Under the pieces are notes generated by a model. It saw nothing but the letters and a program-made list of their open reading frames with translations. It made no database searches and was not told the origin of the DNA. A stretch of DNA of 64,000 bases, from positions 161,797 through 225,796 of the forward strand of contig JBMOOQ010000028.1 in assembly GCA_049324435.1 (NCBI GenBank). The letters run 5' to 3'. The stretch comes from Pseudorhodoplanes sp049324435. GTDB taxonomy: Bacteria; Pseudomonadota; Alphaproteobacteria; Rhizobiales; Xanthobacteraceae. A program made the translations under genes and the position numbers. Positions 51,952-61,048 of this stretch are shown here, piece by piece; the stretch's first letter is position 1, and the number at the start of each line of letters is the position of its first letter.

Positions 51952-53135
51952 GAAAAAATTTTCCGGGGATCGAAGGCATCGCGCACGGCCTCGCCGATGA
52001 ACACGAGCAGGGACAGCATGATCGCGATGGTGAAGAAGCCCGACAATCCGAGCCATGGCGCCTGGATGTTGGCCTTGCCCTGCGACAGCAATTCACCGAG
52101 CGAAGGCGATCCGGGCGGCAGACCGAGACCGAGGAAGTCGAGCGAGGTCAGCGTTCCAACCGAGGCCGACAACAGGAATGGCAGCATGGTCAGCGTCGCC
52201 ACCATGGCGTTCGGCAGCAGATGCCGGAACATGATGCGGATATTGGATACGCCGAGCGCGCGCGCGGCCATGACATATTCGAAGTTGCGGCAGCGCAGGA
52301 ATTCGGCGCGCACCAGATTGACCAAAGACACCCAGGAGAACAGCAGAAGAATGCCGAGCAACACCCAGAAACTCGGCGTCAATACCGACGAAATGATCAT
52401 CAGAAGGAACAGCGTCGGCACCGAGGTCCAGATTTCCAAACCGCGCTGGAAGAACAAATCCACCTTGCCGCCGAAGAAGCCCTGAATCGCACCGGCCGTC
52501 ACGCCGATTACCGACGAGATGCTGGTCAGAATAAGCCCGAACAACACAGATATCCGGAATCCATAGATGATACGGGCAAGCACATCGCGGCCCTGATCGT
52601 CGGTGCCGAGCCAGTTATATTCGAGGTCGCGGCAACCCGTGAGGTTCTTGCGCTGCACCACCGGCTTGCACTGCTCCTCAGTCAGGAGCCATGTCGGTTT
52701 CGATGGCGCCGGCGTCGGCAGATCGAGATTGTGCGTGCGGTAGGAATAGCGGATCGGCGGCCACCACATCCGGCCGCCCTTCTCTTCGATCTTCTGCTGC
52801 AGATAGGGATCGCGGTAATCGGCCGCGGTCTCGAACTCGCCGCCAAAGGTCGTTTCTGCATAGGTGAAGATCGAGGGGAAATAGAACCGGCCATCGTACT
52901 TGATCATGAACGGCTTGTCGTTCGCGATCACTTCTGCGAACAGCGACGTTACGAACAGAAACAGGAAGATCCAGAGCGAATAATAGCCGCGCCGGTTGCG
53001 CTTGAAGTTGATCCAGCGCCGCCGGTTGAGCGGCGACAGGCGCAGCGGCCGGCGTTCCGGCGGCGCGACCAGACCGCTGCCGCTCGGGCTGGTCATCGTC
53101 GTCTCGGGCATCGTGGTCGGGACGCGCGCATCCAT
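51948..53135 (-). CDS. yejE: Peptide ABC transporter permease YejE
   Basis: Inner-membrane permease, 395 residues. ATG at 53135 comes two bases after the yejB stop. The N-terminal RRWINFKRNRRGYYSLWIFLFLF is typical of the DppC/YejE group. A long periplasmic loop (DLPTPAPSKPTWLLTEEQC region) precedes the core domain, and the EAA loop is MAARALGVSNIRIMFRHLLPN. It overlaps yejF. Confidence 0.92.
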   Translation of the reverse strand: MDARVPTTMPETTMTSPSGSGLVAPPERRPLRLSPLNRRRWINFKRNRRGYYSLWIFLFLFVTSLFAEVIANDKPFMIKYDGRFYFPSIFTYAETTFGGEFETAADYRDPYLQQKIEEKGGRMWWPPIRYSYRTHNLDLPTPAPSKPTWLLTEEQCKPVVQRKNLTGCRDLEYNWLGTDDQGRDVLARIIYGFRISVLFGLILTSISSVIGVTAGAIQGFFGGKVDLFFQRGLEIWTSVPTLFLLMIISSVLTPSFWVLLGILLLFSWVSLVNLVRAEFLRCRNFEYVMAARALGVSNIRIMFRHLLPNAMVATLTMLPFLLSASVGTLTSLDFLGLGLPPGSPSLGELLSQGKANIQAPWLGLSGFFTIAIMLSLLVFIGEAVRDAFDPRKIFS

Positions 53136-53137
53136 CG

Positions 53138-54253
53138 TCAGACCTCGCGCGCTTCGAAGTCGATGCGCGGATCGACCAGAGTATAGATCACATCCGAAAT
53201 CAGGCTGACCACGAGTCCCACCAGCGCGAAGATGTAGAGCGTTGCAAAGGTGACCGCGTAATCGCGGTTCATGATGCTCTCGAAGCCTAGCAGACCGAGC
53301 CCATCGAGCGAGAAAATGGTTTCGATCAGGAGCGATTCCGCAAAGAACGCGGCCACAAATGTCGATGGGAACCCGGCGATGATGATCAACATGGCGTTGC
53401 GGAACACATGGCCGTAAAGAACGCGGGTGTTTTTGCATCCCTTGGCCCGCGCGGTCAGAACATATTGCTTCCGAATTTCGTCAAGGAACGAATTCTTGGT
53501 CAGGAGCGTCATTGTGGTGAAGGCGCTGAGCGACATCGCGATTAGCGGCAACGTCAGATGCCAGAAATAATCCAGGATTTTGCTGTACCAGGGCAATTGC
53601 GCCCAATTGTCGGAGGTCAGGCCCCGCAGCGGGAACCAGTCGAAAAACGAGCCGCCGGCGAACAGGATGATGAGCAGGATTGCGAACAGAAAGCCCGGAA
53701 TTGCATACGCGACGATGATGATCCCGGAGGTCCATGCATCGAACCGGGTGCCGTCCTTGACCGCCTTGCGGATGCCGAGCGGGATGGACACTGCGTAGGC
53801 CAGCAGCATCATCCATAATCCGAGTGAGATCGAGACCGGAAGCTTCTCCTTGATCAGGTCGATGACCGAGACGTCCCGGAAATAGCTCTTGCCGAAATCG
53901 AAGCGGATATAGTTCCAGAGCATCAGGAAGAAGCGCTCATGGGCCGGCTTGTCGAAGCCGAATTGCTTTTCGAGCTGCTTGATGAATTCCGGGTCGAGGC
54001 CTTGTGCGCCACGATATTTGGACGAACCTCCGTCAATGCCGCCTGCCCCCTCAATGCCCCCGCGGCCGGCGAAATCGCCGCCCGGCGTACCGGAAATCCG
54101 GGAGGTGGCTCCGGTGTCGGAGCCGGACAATTGCGCGATGACGCGCTCAACGGGGCCGCCCGGTGCAAACTGGATCACGACGAACGAAACCAGCATGATT
54201 CCGAACAGAGTCGGAATCATCAAAAGCAGGCGTCGAAGAATGTAGGCACTCAT
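53138..54253 (-). CDS. yejB: Peptide ABC transporter permease YejB
   Basis: Inner-membrane permease, 371 residues. ATG at 54253 starts MSAYILRRLLLMIPTLFGIM, the DppB-type N-terminus. A Gly-rich periplasmic insert (about residues 43-75) follows, a feature of YejB. The EAA region reads LTARAKGCKNTRVLYGHVFRN. It lies between a binding-protein gene and yejE in one minus-strand operon. Confidence 0.92.
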   Translation of the reverse strand: MSAYILRRLLLMIPTLFGIMLVSFVVIQFAPGGPVERVIAQLSGSDTGATSRISGTPGGDFAGRGGIEGAGGIDGGSSKYRGAQGLDPEFIKQLEKQFGFDKPAHERFFLMLWNYIRFDFGKSYFRDVSVIDLIKEKLPVSISLGLWMMLLAYAVSIPLGIRKAVKDGTRFDAWTSGIIIVAYAIPGFLFAILLIILFAGGSFFDWFPLRGLTSDNWAQLPWYSKILDYFWHLTLPLIAMSLSAFTTMTLLTKNSFLDEIRKQYVLTARAKGCKNTRVLYGHVFRNAMLIIIAGFPSTFVAAFFAESLLIETIFSLDGLGLLGFESIMNRDYAVTFATLYIFALVGLVVSLISDVIYTLVDPRIDFEAREV

Positions 54254-54313
54254 GTCATTCGACCCATCATGGCTCGTCTCGCCATCCTGCGGCAATCTCG
54301 CCTGGCGAGAACG

Positions 54314-56176
54314 CTAACCTCGCCGCTCCAGTTGCGCCGCCTTGGCGGGATCGTACCACCATGTTTCCGGAATGCCGCGGGCATATTTCGGCTTGCCCTG
54401 TGCCGGCCGGCCGAACATGTCCCAATAGGCGATCCAGTGCGAGGCCTTATACCAATGCGGCACCCAGTAACGGCCGGACCGGATTACGCGATCCAGTGCC
54501 CGGCAGGCGGTCACAAGTTCCGGGCGGGTAGGCGCCGCAACAATCTGGTCGATCAGGGTGTCGATGACAGGATCGGAAATCCCGGCCAGATTCTGCGATC
54601 CCTTGATGGCAGCGGACTTGGACGAGAAATAGGAGCGCAGCGACTCGCCGGGAACGGTCGAGAAGCCGAAACGCTGGATAACGACATCGAAATCGAATTC
54701 GTTGGTGCGGGTCTTGAGCTGAACCGGATCGACCATCCGGATATTGGCATCGATACCAAGCACCGCGAGATTTTTAATGTAAGGCATATGATGGGCCTGG
54801 AAGCTCGGCTCATCGAGCAGAAATTCGATCGTCATCCGCTCGCCGTTCGGCGCCATCCGCTTGCCGTCCTTGATCGGATAGCCCGCTTCGTTGAGTAACC
54901 GGGTTGCATGACGCAGGAGATTGCGATCATTACCCGACCCATCCGTCACTGGAGGCACGAAGGGCTCGCCGAACACTTCGTCCGGAACCTTGCCGCGGAA
55001 TTGTTCGAGGAGCTTCAGCTCGTCACCGCTCGGCTTGCCGGTCGCCATCAGGTCCGAATTCTGGAAAACCGAATGGGTGCGTTCATAGGACCCATACATG
55101 ATCGTGCGGTTGGTCCATTCGAAGTCAAAGGCATAAATCAGCGCCTCACGCAGCTTCGCATTCTGGAATTTTGCCCGGCGCGTATTGAGGAACCAGCCCT
55201 GTGCACCAGATGGTGTCTCGTCCTTCAGGACGTCGCGCTTCACGCGCCCGTCACGCATCGCCGGGAAATCGTAGCGCGTCGCCCAGATCCGGGACGTGAA
55301 TTCCTCACGGAACGTGTAATTCTTTCCGGTGAAGCCCTCAAAAGCCACGTCGCGGTCGCGATAGAATTCGTAACGGATCACATCGAAGTTGTGCAGCCCG
55401 CGCTGCACCGGCAGGTTGGCTCCCCACCAGTCTTTCACCCTGTCATATTCGATATATCGTCCGGCCTCGTAGCGACCGACCTTATAGGGTCCGCTGCCAA
55501 GCGGGATGTCGAGCGTGGATTCCTCGAACGGCCGTTTGCTGTAATAGGCCCGCGAAAAGATCGGCAGACCGGCGACGAACAAAGGAACGTCACGGCCGCG
55601 CTTCTCCTTGAACCGCACGACGACGGTACGATCGTCGTTTGCATCCGCTCCATCGACGTCGCGCATCAGCGTTGTAATGATGGGATGACCTTTTTCCTTC
55701 AACGTGGTCAGCGAAAACGCAACGTCATGCGCGGTCAGCGCGCTGCCATCATGAAACACGAGGCCCGGCCGCAATGTGAACCGGTAGACCAGTCCGTCGT
55801 CGGAAATCTGCACCGATTGCGCGGCCAAGCCGTACATCGAATCCGGCTCGTCCCACGCGCTGGTCATCAGACTCGCAAAGGTGCGCTCCATGCCGAGCGC
55901 GGCGTCGCCCCGAAGAATGTAGCTGTTGAGCGAGTTGAAGGTAAGAAAGTTCTGATTGTACTGGCGGTTTGCTCCGATCATTGAGAACGTGCCGCCCTTC
56001 GGCGCGTTCGGATTGACGTAGTCGAAGTGCAGGAAATCCGCAGGATACTTGAGGTCGCCGAACGCCGAAATGCCGTGGCGCTCGCCGGTGTTCGCAAGGC
56101 CCGTTTTCCTGAGCGCCACTGTACCGGCGCCCGCTGCTGCAATCGTGAGAACTCTGCGGCGCGTCCAACCGCTCAC
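54314..56176 (-). CDS. YejA-like extracellular peptide-binding protein (second copy)
   Basis: Periplasmic receptor of the SBP_bac_5 family, 620 residues. GTG at 56176 overlaps the stop of the upstream copy (GTGA), and AGGAA lies ten bases before it. The N-terminus has a twin-arginine-type TRRRVLTIA signal. LKYPADFLHFDYVNPNAPKGG is the YejA-type start of the mature protein. The two copies differ clearly in sequence, so they probably bind different peptides for one transporter. Confidence 0.88.
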   Translation of the reverse strand: MSGWTRRRVLTIAAAGAGTVALRKTGLANTGERHGISAFGDLKYPADFLHFDYVNPNAPKGGTFSMIGANRQYNQNFLTFNSLNSYILRGDAALGMERTFASLMTSAWDEPDSMYGLAAQSVQISDDGLVYRFTLRPGLVFHDGSALTAHDVAFSLTTLKEKGHPIITTLMRDVDGADANDDRTVVVRFKEKRGRDVPLFVAGLPIFSRAYYSKRPFEESTLDIPLGSGPYKVGRYEAGRYIEYDRVKDWWGANLPVQRGLHNFDVIRYEFYRDRDVAFEGFTGKNYTFREEFTSRIWATRYDFPAMRDGRVKRDVLKDETPSGAQGWFLNTRRAKFQNAKLREALIYAFDFEWTNRTIMYGSYERTHSVFQNSDLMATGKPSGDELKLLEQFRGKVPDEVFGEPFVPPVTDGSGNDRNLLRHATRLLNEAGYPIKDGKRMAPNGERMTIEFLLDEPSFQAHHMPYIKNLAVLGIDANIRMVDPVQLKTRTNEFDFDVVIQRFGFSTVPGESLRSYFSSKSAAIKGSQNLAGISDPVIDTLIDQIVAAPTRPELVTACRALDRVIRSGRYWVPHWYKASHWIAYWDMFGRPAQGKPKYARGIPETWWYDPAKAAQLERRG

Positions 56177-58071
56177 GAACGGGTTCCTGTTTTCGCGGCC
56201 TTCTCCGCGTCCCACCACCACACGCTCGGGAAGGCGGCCATGCCATATTTCGGAAGCGGATCGGGTTTGCCAAACCGGTTCCAGCGTGCCGTACGCACCT
56301 TGCCATAGGTCCATTGCGGCACCACGAAGTGGTTGGCCAGCAGCACCCGATCGAGTGCGTGCGTCGCCGCGACCAGCTCGGCGCGGTTTTTTGCGAATAT
56401 AACGCGATCGATCAGCGCGTCGATCGCCGGATCCTGGATGCCGATATAATTGCGTGATCCTTGCTGTTCTGCAGCCTTAGAGCCCCATATGCCACGCTGT
56501 TCGTTTCCAGGCGACAGCGATTGTCCCCACGTGGAAATGATGACGTCGTAGTCCCAGCTGCGGAGGCGATTCTCGTACTGACTCGCATCGACGGTGCGGA
56601 TCGACACGTCGATGCCAGTGCGTTCCAGCAACGGCTTCCAGAAACCGACAACGCGCTCGAAGGCCGGGCTTGGCAGAAGAACTTCGACCGTCATTTTTTC
56701 GCCGGTCTTCACGTTGGTCAGCTTTTGATCCTTGACCTCCCAGCCAGCCTCCCGGAACAGACGCAATGCGTCACGCAGATTGTTACGAACCGCGGCCGCG
56801 TCTCCGCCCTTTGGATTGACAAATGGTTTGGTGAAGACCTCCGGCGGCACCTTGTCCTTGACCGTTTGCAGAATTTCCAGCTCGAGGCCTTGCGGAAGCC
56901 CGGTAGAAGCAAGCTCGGTGCCTTCGAAGTAGCTGTTGATGCGCCGGTATTGTCCGAAGAAGATCTGCTTGTTCATCTCCTCGAAGTCGAACGCGTAATT
57001 GAACGCTCTCCGAACCCGCGGGTCCTTGAACTTGTCGCGCCGGATGTTGAAGGCGAAAGCCTGCATCACGCCGAAATTCCGGATCTCGAACTCCTCGAGA
57101 ATCACACGTCCTTCGCGAACCGCAGGAAAATCGTAGGCTGTCGCCCAGTCCTTCGCGCTATTCTCATAACGCCAGTCGAGATTGTCGGCCTTGAACGCTT
57201 CAAGCGCGACCGTGGTGTCGCGGAAATATTCGTAACGCAGTTCGTCGAAGTTGTTGGTGCCGATATTGACGTTCAGGTCCTTGCCCCAATAGTCGGCGAC
57301 GCGTTCATAGGAGATGCTGCGGCCTGCGACAAAGGTCTTGATCCTGTAGGGGCCTGAGCCAAGCGGCGGTTCCATGGTGGTGAGCGCGATATCGCGTGGC
57401 CGGCCCTGAGCGTCCTTGCCTTCCCACCAATGCTTCGGCAGCACAATGAGCTGTCCGACGATCTGCGGCAATTCACGATTGCCGGCCTGATCGAACGTGA
57501 AAGTGACGTCGCGTTCGCCGGTTTTTTCTGCCTTGGTGACGTGGCGGTAATAGGCCGAAGATTGCGGATCGTATTTCTTGAAGGCTTCGAACGAGAAAAT
57601 GACGTCTTCCGGAGTCACTGGCTTGCCGTCATGCCATCTCGCTTCCTGGCGCAAACGGTATGTGCAGCTTGAGAAATCGTCGGGGTGACTGACTGCTTCG
57701 GCAAGCAAGCCGTATTCGGCGGAAACTTCGTCGAGCGACGAGGTCATCAGCCGATCGTAGATATTACCGATACCGGCAGCCAACGCGCCCTTTACGCCGC
57801 CGACGACGGAATTGAAATTGTCGAAGGTTCCGATCGCCACCTGCCGGACCAAGCCACCGCGGGGGGCCTTTGGGTTCACGTAATCGAAGTGCTTGAAGCC
57901 GGACCCGTATTTCAATTCGCCAAAGAGTGACAGGCCGTGCCGCCAAGTCTGGGGCGGAACCGTAGATTGGGCTTGTGCCTTGAGCGGCGCGAGCCCCTCC
58001 AGCGTTGCGGCAGCAGGGGCCGTCAGCGCGATTGCGCCAGCTTTGATCAGGGTACGGCGGGACAGGCTCAC
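56173..58071 (-). CDS. yejA: YejA-like extracellular peptide-binding protein (first copy)
   Basis: Periplasmic receptor for the Yej importer, 632 residues. A Tat-type signal SRRTLIKAGAIALTAPAAA precedes LKYGSGFKHFDYVNPKAPRGG. It is the first gene of the yej operon (A1, A2, B, E, F) on the minus strand. SBP_bac_5 core stretches such as DVIFSFEAFKKYDPQ and PLGSGPYRIKTFVAGRSISYERV are clear. Confidence 0.9.
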   Translation of the reverse strand: MSLSRRTLIKAGAIALTAPAAATLEGLAPLKAQAQSTVPPQTWRHGLSLFGELKYGSGFKHFDYVNPKAPRGGLVRQVAIGTFDNFNSVVGGVKGALAAGIGNIYDRLMTSSLDEVSAEYGLLAEAVSHPDDFSSCTYRLRQEARWHDGKPVTPEDVIFSFEAFKKYDPQSSAYYRHVTKAEKTGERDVTFTFDQAGNRELPQIVGQLIVLPKHWWEGKDAQGRPRDIALTTMEPPLGSGPYRIKTFVAGRSISYERVADYWGKDLNVNIGTNNFDELRYEYFRDTTVALEAFKADNLDWRYENSAKDWATAYDFPAVREGRVILEEFEIRNFGVMQAFAFNIRRDKFKDPRVRRAFNYAFDFEEMNKQIFFGQYRRINSYFEGTELASTGLPQGLELEILQTVKDKVPPEVFTKPFVNPKGGDAAAVRNNLRDALRLFREAGWEVKDQKLTNVKTGEKMTVEVLLPSPAFERVVGFWKPLLERTGIDVSIRTVDASQYENRLRSWDYDVIISTWGQSLSPGNEQRGIWGSKAAEQQGSRNYIGIQDPAIDALIDRVIFAKNRAELVAATHALDRVLLANHFVVPQWTYGKVRTARWNRFGKPDPLPKYGMAAFPSVWWWDAEKAAKTGTRS

Positions 58072-58227
58072 AATCTTACTCCGATCCTGGCAAGGGTCAT
58101 GCCTAGCTTGCCTTTTTATCTATGACAGGTTGAGGGGGGTAATCCATCCGCGGCAGCTTAAAAGGAGGTAATTTTAGCGTCTGGCTGCACCAAGCCTAAC
58201 GGTAGCGCCGGGCTCCCAAAACGCAAA

Positions 58228-58250
58228 CGGCCGGGCAGGGGGCCCGGCCG
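58228..58250 (-). terminator. Intrinsic-terminator-like hairpin after the cytochrome c gene
   Basis: A 9-bp perfect stem (CGGCCGGGC/GCCCGGCCG) with a 5-base loop lies 27 bases past the cytochrome c stop on the minus strand. It is followed by TTTGCGTTTT, a T-rich tail on the same strand. Confidence 0.7.
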
Positions 58251-58276
58251 TCCGCAAGCAAACACGTATCCGCGCG

Positions 58277-58846
58277 TTACTTCTTGTCCGCGGGGGCGGC
58301 GTCGGCCGCCTTGGGCAGCGGAGCCGGATTGTCCGACAGGGTATGCAGATAATTGATCAGGTCGGCCCGCTGGCTGCCGCGGGCGAGACCAGCATAACCC
58401 ATGCTCGTGCCCGGGATGTAGCTTTTCGGATTGGCAATGAACTCGTCGAGGTTCTCGTAAGTCCAGTTGCCGCCTTTGGCTTTCAGGGCTGCCGAATAGT
58501 TGAACCCGGCGACGGCCCCTTTGGGGCGATCGACGATACCGTAGAGGTTCGGCCCGACCCGGTTGGGGCCGCCCTTCTCGAAGGTATGGCAGGCCGCACA
58601 TTGCTTGGCCGCGGCCTGGCCCTTTGCGGCGTCCGAGCTTGCGAGCCGGACGGCGATCGGTTCAGCGGGCTCGGCCTTGGCGGTTTCGGTGGCGCCGCCA
58701 GCCTTTTCCGGAACCGCGATCGCGTAGCCGGGCTTTTCCAGTTTGCCGGGCGCGAAAATCGCGCCGGCAGCGATATTGAGCGTCAGAATCGCGAGGCAAG
58801 TCGCCAGAACGGCGCCCGCGATCTTGTTGAATTCGAACGAGTCCAT
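58277..58846 (-). CDS. Membrane-anchored class I cytochrome c (CycM type)
   Basis: Electron carrier tied to the inner membrane, 189 residues. A single N-terminal span (residues 8-31) serves as uncleaved anchor, followed by an Ala/Glu linker. The haem site is CAACH (83-87) and the axial Met is Met149 in IPGTSMGYAG. Such proteins pass electrons from the bc1 complex to terminal oxidases. It is divergent from kdsB, as in many Hyphomicrobiales. Confidence 0.92.
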   Translation of the reverse strand: MDSFEFNKIAGAVLATCLAILTLNIAAGAIFAPGKLEKPGYAIAVPEKAGGATETAKAEPAEPIAVRLASSDAAKGQAAAKQCAACHTFEKGGPNRVGPNLYGIVDRPKGAVAGFNYSAALKAKGGNWTYENLDEFIANPKSYIPGTSMGYAGLARGSQRADLINYLHTLSDNPAPLPKAADAAPADKK

Positions 58847-59004
58847 CGGCGCTCCGCAGCAGGCCGTGATCGAGAAAACCGCGCGGTTTAGACCCGCGGC
58901 GGCGCACCATTAGCCGGTTTGCGCCACGGGTTGCAACCCGTATAAGCGGCCATTCCCTGCGACATTGGTGGACCGGGGACAGCTGGAAAACTTGGTCCAG
59001 ATCA

Positions 59005-59742
59005 ATGCACAAGCGCGATGTTCTGATCCTGATCCCGGCCCGCCTGGCGGCCACCCGGCTGCCGGGCAAGCCGCTGGCCGACATTGCCGGCAAGCCGATG
59101 ATCGAGCATGTGATCCGGCGGGCGGAGGCGGCGCATCTGGGTGAGGTGATTGTTGCGACCGATTCAGAGCCGATTCTCGCCGCCGTCGAGAAAGCCGGAG
59201 CCCGTGCGCTGATGACGAGGACCGATCACGCCTCCGGCTCGGACCGCATTTTCGAGGCTCTGCAGATCGCCGATCCGGACGGGCGGGTCCGGATCGTGGT
59301 CAATGTTCAGGGCGATCTGCCGACGCTCGCACCAGACGATCTGCGGTCGGCGGTGGACCTTCTGGACGATCCTGCGGTCGATATCGGCACCCTCTGCGCC
59401 GCAATCACCAAGGACGAGGAGCGCACCAATCCGAATGTGGTGAAGGTCGTGGGCACGCCCACAGCGCCCAATCGGTTGCGTGCGCTTTATTTCACCCGCG
59501 CCACAGCCCCTTGGGGCGAGGGGCCGCACTACCACCATATCGGCCTCTATGCGTACCGCCGCGCGGCGCTGGAGCGGTTCGTGGCGCTGCCGCCGTCCAT
59601 GCTCGAAAAACGTGAGAAGCTCGAACAGCTACGAGCCCTCGAGGACGGTATGAGGATCGATGTTTCGATCGTGTCCTCGGTGCCGCTCGGCGTAGACACG
59701 CCGGAAGACCTCGAAACCGCCCGCCGCCTGCTCGCCAATTAA
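59005..59742 (+). CDS. kdsB: 3-deoxy-manno-octulosonate cytidylyltransferase
   Basis: Makes CMP-Kdo for lipopolysaccharide core synthesis, 245 residues. The nucleotide site LILIPARLAATRLPGKPLAD is at residues 8-27. NVQGDLPTLAPDDL (metal-binding Asp) and the later HHIGLYAYRRAALERF follow the family. It ends 31 bases before pheA on the same strand. Confidence 0.93.
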   Translation: MHKRDVLILIPARLAATRLPGKPLADIAGKPMIEHVIRRAEAAHLGEVIVATDSEPILAAVEKAGARALMTRTDHASGSDRIFEALQIADPDGRVRIVVNVQGDLPTLAPDDLRSAVDLLDDPAVDIGTLCAAITKDEERTNPNVVKVVGTPTAPNRLRALYFTRATAPWGEGPHYHHIGLYAYRRAALERFVALPPSMLEKREKLEQLRALEDGMRIDVSIVSSVPLGVDTPEDLETARRLLAN

Positions 59743-59773
59743 CGTCAATCATCTGTAAATCGCAACGGACCCC

Positions 59774-60631
59774 ATGACCAAAAAGCGTATCTCCTTCCAG
59801 GGTGAGCCCGGCGCCAACTCGCACCTCGCCTGCCGCGAGGCCTATCCCGATTACGAGCCGATGCCGTGCCCCACCTTCGAGGACGCGTTCGCTGCGGTGA
59901 CCAGCGGCGAGGCCGCGCTCGGCATGATCCCGATCGAGAATTCTGTCGCGGGCCGCGTCGCCGACATCCATCACCTGATGCCGCGCTCGGGCCTGCACAT
60001 CATCGCCGAGTGGTTCCTGCCGGTGAAGCATCAGCTGGTGGCGCCGAAGGGCGCGACGCTCGACGGCATCAGGACGGTCGAGAGCCACGTTCATGCGCTC
60101 GGCCAGTGCCGCAACATCATCCGCAAGCTGAAGATCAGGCCGATCGTCGCCGCCGACACCGCGGGCTCCGCGCGCGAGGTCGCCGAGCGCGGCGACACGA
60201 GCTGCGCCGCGATCGCCTCGCGCCTCGCGGCCGAGATCTACGGGCTCGATATTCTCGCGCAGGACGTCGAGGATGAGGCGCACAACACCACGCGCTTCAT
60301 CGTGCTGGCGCGCGAGCCGCAATGGGCGGAGCCCGGCAACGGCCCGGTGGTGACGACCTTCATCTTCCGGGTGCGCAACATTCCGGCCGCGCTCTACAAG
60401 GCGATGGGCGGCTTCGCCACCAACGGCGTCAACATGACCAAGCTCGAAAGCTACATGATCGAGGGCAATTTCTTCGCCACCATGTTCTATGCCGACATCG
60501 AGGGCCACCCCGACGATCACAATGTCGCGCTGGCGCTGAAGGAGCTGGACTATTTCTCCAAGGAGACGAAGATTCTCGGTGTGTATCCCGCGCATCCGTA
60601 CCGCGCGACGTTCCGCGAGCAGGCGGAGTAG
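59774..60631 (+). CDS. pheA: Prephenate dehydratase
   Basis: Converts prephenate to phenylpyruvate in phenylalanine synthesis, 285 residues. The dehydratase domain runs to about 180, with FQGEPGANSHLA at the start, IPIENSVAGRVADIHHL and the catalytic NTTRFIVLA near 170. An ACT domain follows with GFATNGVNMTKLESYMIEG; the usual ESRP reads ESYM. There is no chorismate mutase domain. It is the last core gene before the AT-rich retron island. Confidence 0.93.
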   Translation: MTKKRISFQGEPGANSHLACREAYPDYEPMPCPTFEDAFAAVTSGEAALGMIPIENSVAGRVADIHHLMPRSGLHIIAEWFLPVKHQLVAPKGATLDGIRTVESHVHALGQCRNIIRKLKIRPIVAADTAGSAREVAERGDTSCAAIASRLAAEIYGLDILAQDVEDEAHNTTRFIVLAREPQWAEPGNGPVVTTFIFRVRNIPAALYKAMGGFATNGVNMTKLESYMIEGNFFATMFYADIEGHPDDHNVALALKELDYFSKETKILGVYPAHPYRATFREQAE

Positions 60632-60904
60632 CGATCCTTCCCTTCCAGGAAGAAGGTCGGTGAGCATTGAACGCATGTGAGATGCGAAACTGGGGTAAAG
60701 TATTGCCGTCTTTCCGAAACGGCCCATAGTGCGGGACCTGTAACACCGATCATTTCAAGAGAGTGCAGACCAGGAGCAGCTGTCGCCAACCTTCTACTCA
60801 GAACGGCAACCAACAAATTCGTCTATCATCAACAAACGTCATAAGTTGTGGAAACGGAATTTATCAACTTGCCAATCAGCTGCGCTTTATGGTGCTTGAA
60901 TAGC
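60632..60904. other. Gap between pheA and the retron, island junction and possible retron promoter
   Basis: No gene is seen. A weak hairpin (CCTT..AAGG around CTTC-GAAG) at 60636-60656 may end pheA. Base composition falls from GC-rich to AT-rich within this gap, marking the likely edge of transferred DNA. TATGGT at 60888-60893 is placed to act as a -10 box for an RNA starting near 60900; the -35 is not clear. No tRNA or direct-repeat attachment site was found. Confidence 0.5.
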
Positions 60905-61031
60905 GACTTGCGGACAGATTTTTGCATCATGTTTCGTGATGCTTGAAACCAATGCCGACGGGAATGCATCCCTGCGGTTCTCTGAAAAGCCAAATGCGAG
61001 CTTGAAGCGCGCGAAAGAGTGTCCGCAAGTC
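60905..61031 (+). ncRNA. Retron msr-msd non-coding RNA
   Basis: The ends are a perfect 12-base inverted repeat: GACTTGCGGACA (a1, 60905-60916) and TGTCCGCAAGTC (a2, 61020-61031). The base right after a1, G60917, is the expected branch guanosine. Next comes a hairpin GCATCA/TGATGC (60924-60942) with loop TGTTTCG, closely like the msr hairpin of retron Ec86 (loop TTGTTTCGG). The msd part, about 60951-61019, contains an imperfect hairpin CCGACGGGA/TCCCTGCGG (60955-60977). It lies 17 bases before the reverse transcriptase ATG, the usual retron order. Boundaries of msr and msd inside the RNA are approximate. Confidence 0.85.
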
Positions 61032-61048
61032 ACCTCGCTAAGAAGACG

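Noticed and set aside
60550..60816. Minus-strand reading frames over the end of pheA and the gap
   Set aside because: They are antisense shadows of pheA with no recognisable domain or ribosome site.
61019..61048. GTG start of the reverse transcriptase at 61019
   Set aside because: It lies on the msd/a2 boundary. Translating from there would put coding sequence over the a2 arm; ATG 61049 fits family N-termini.
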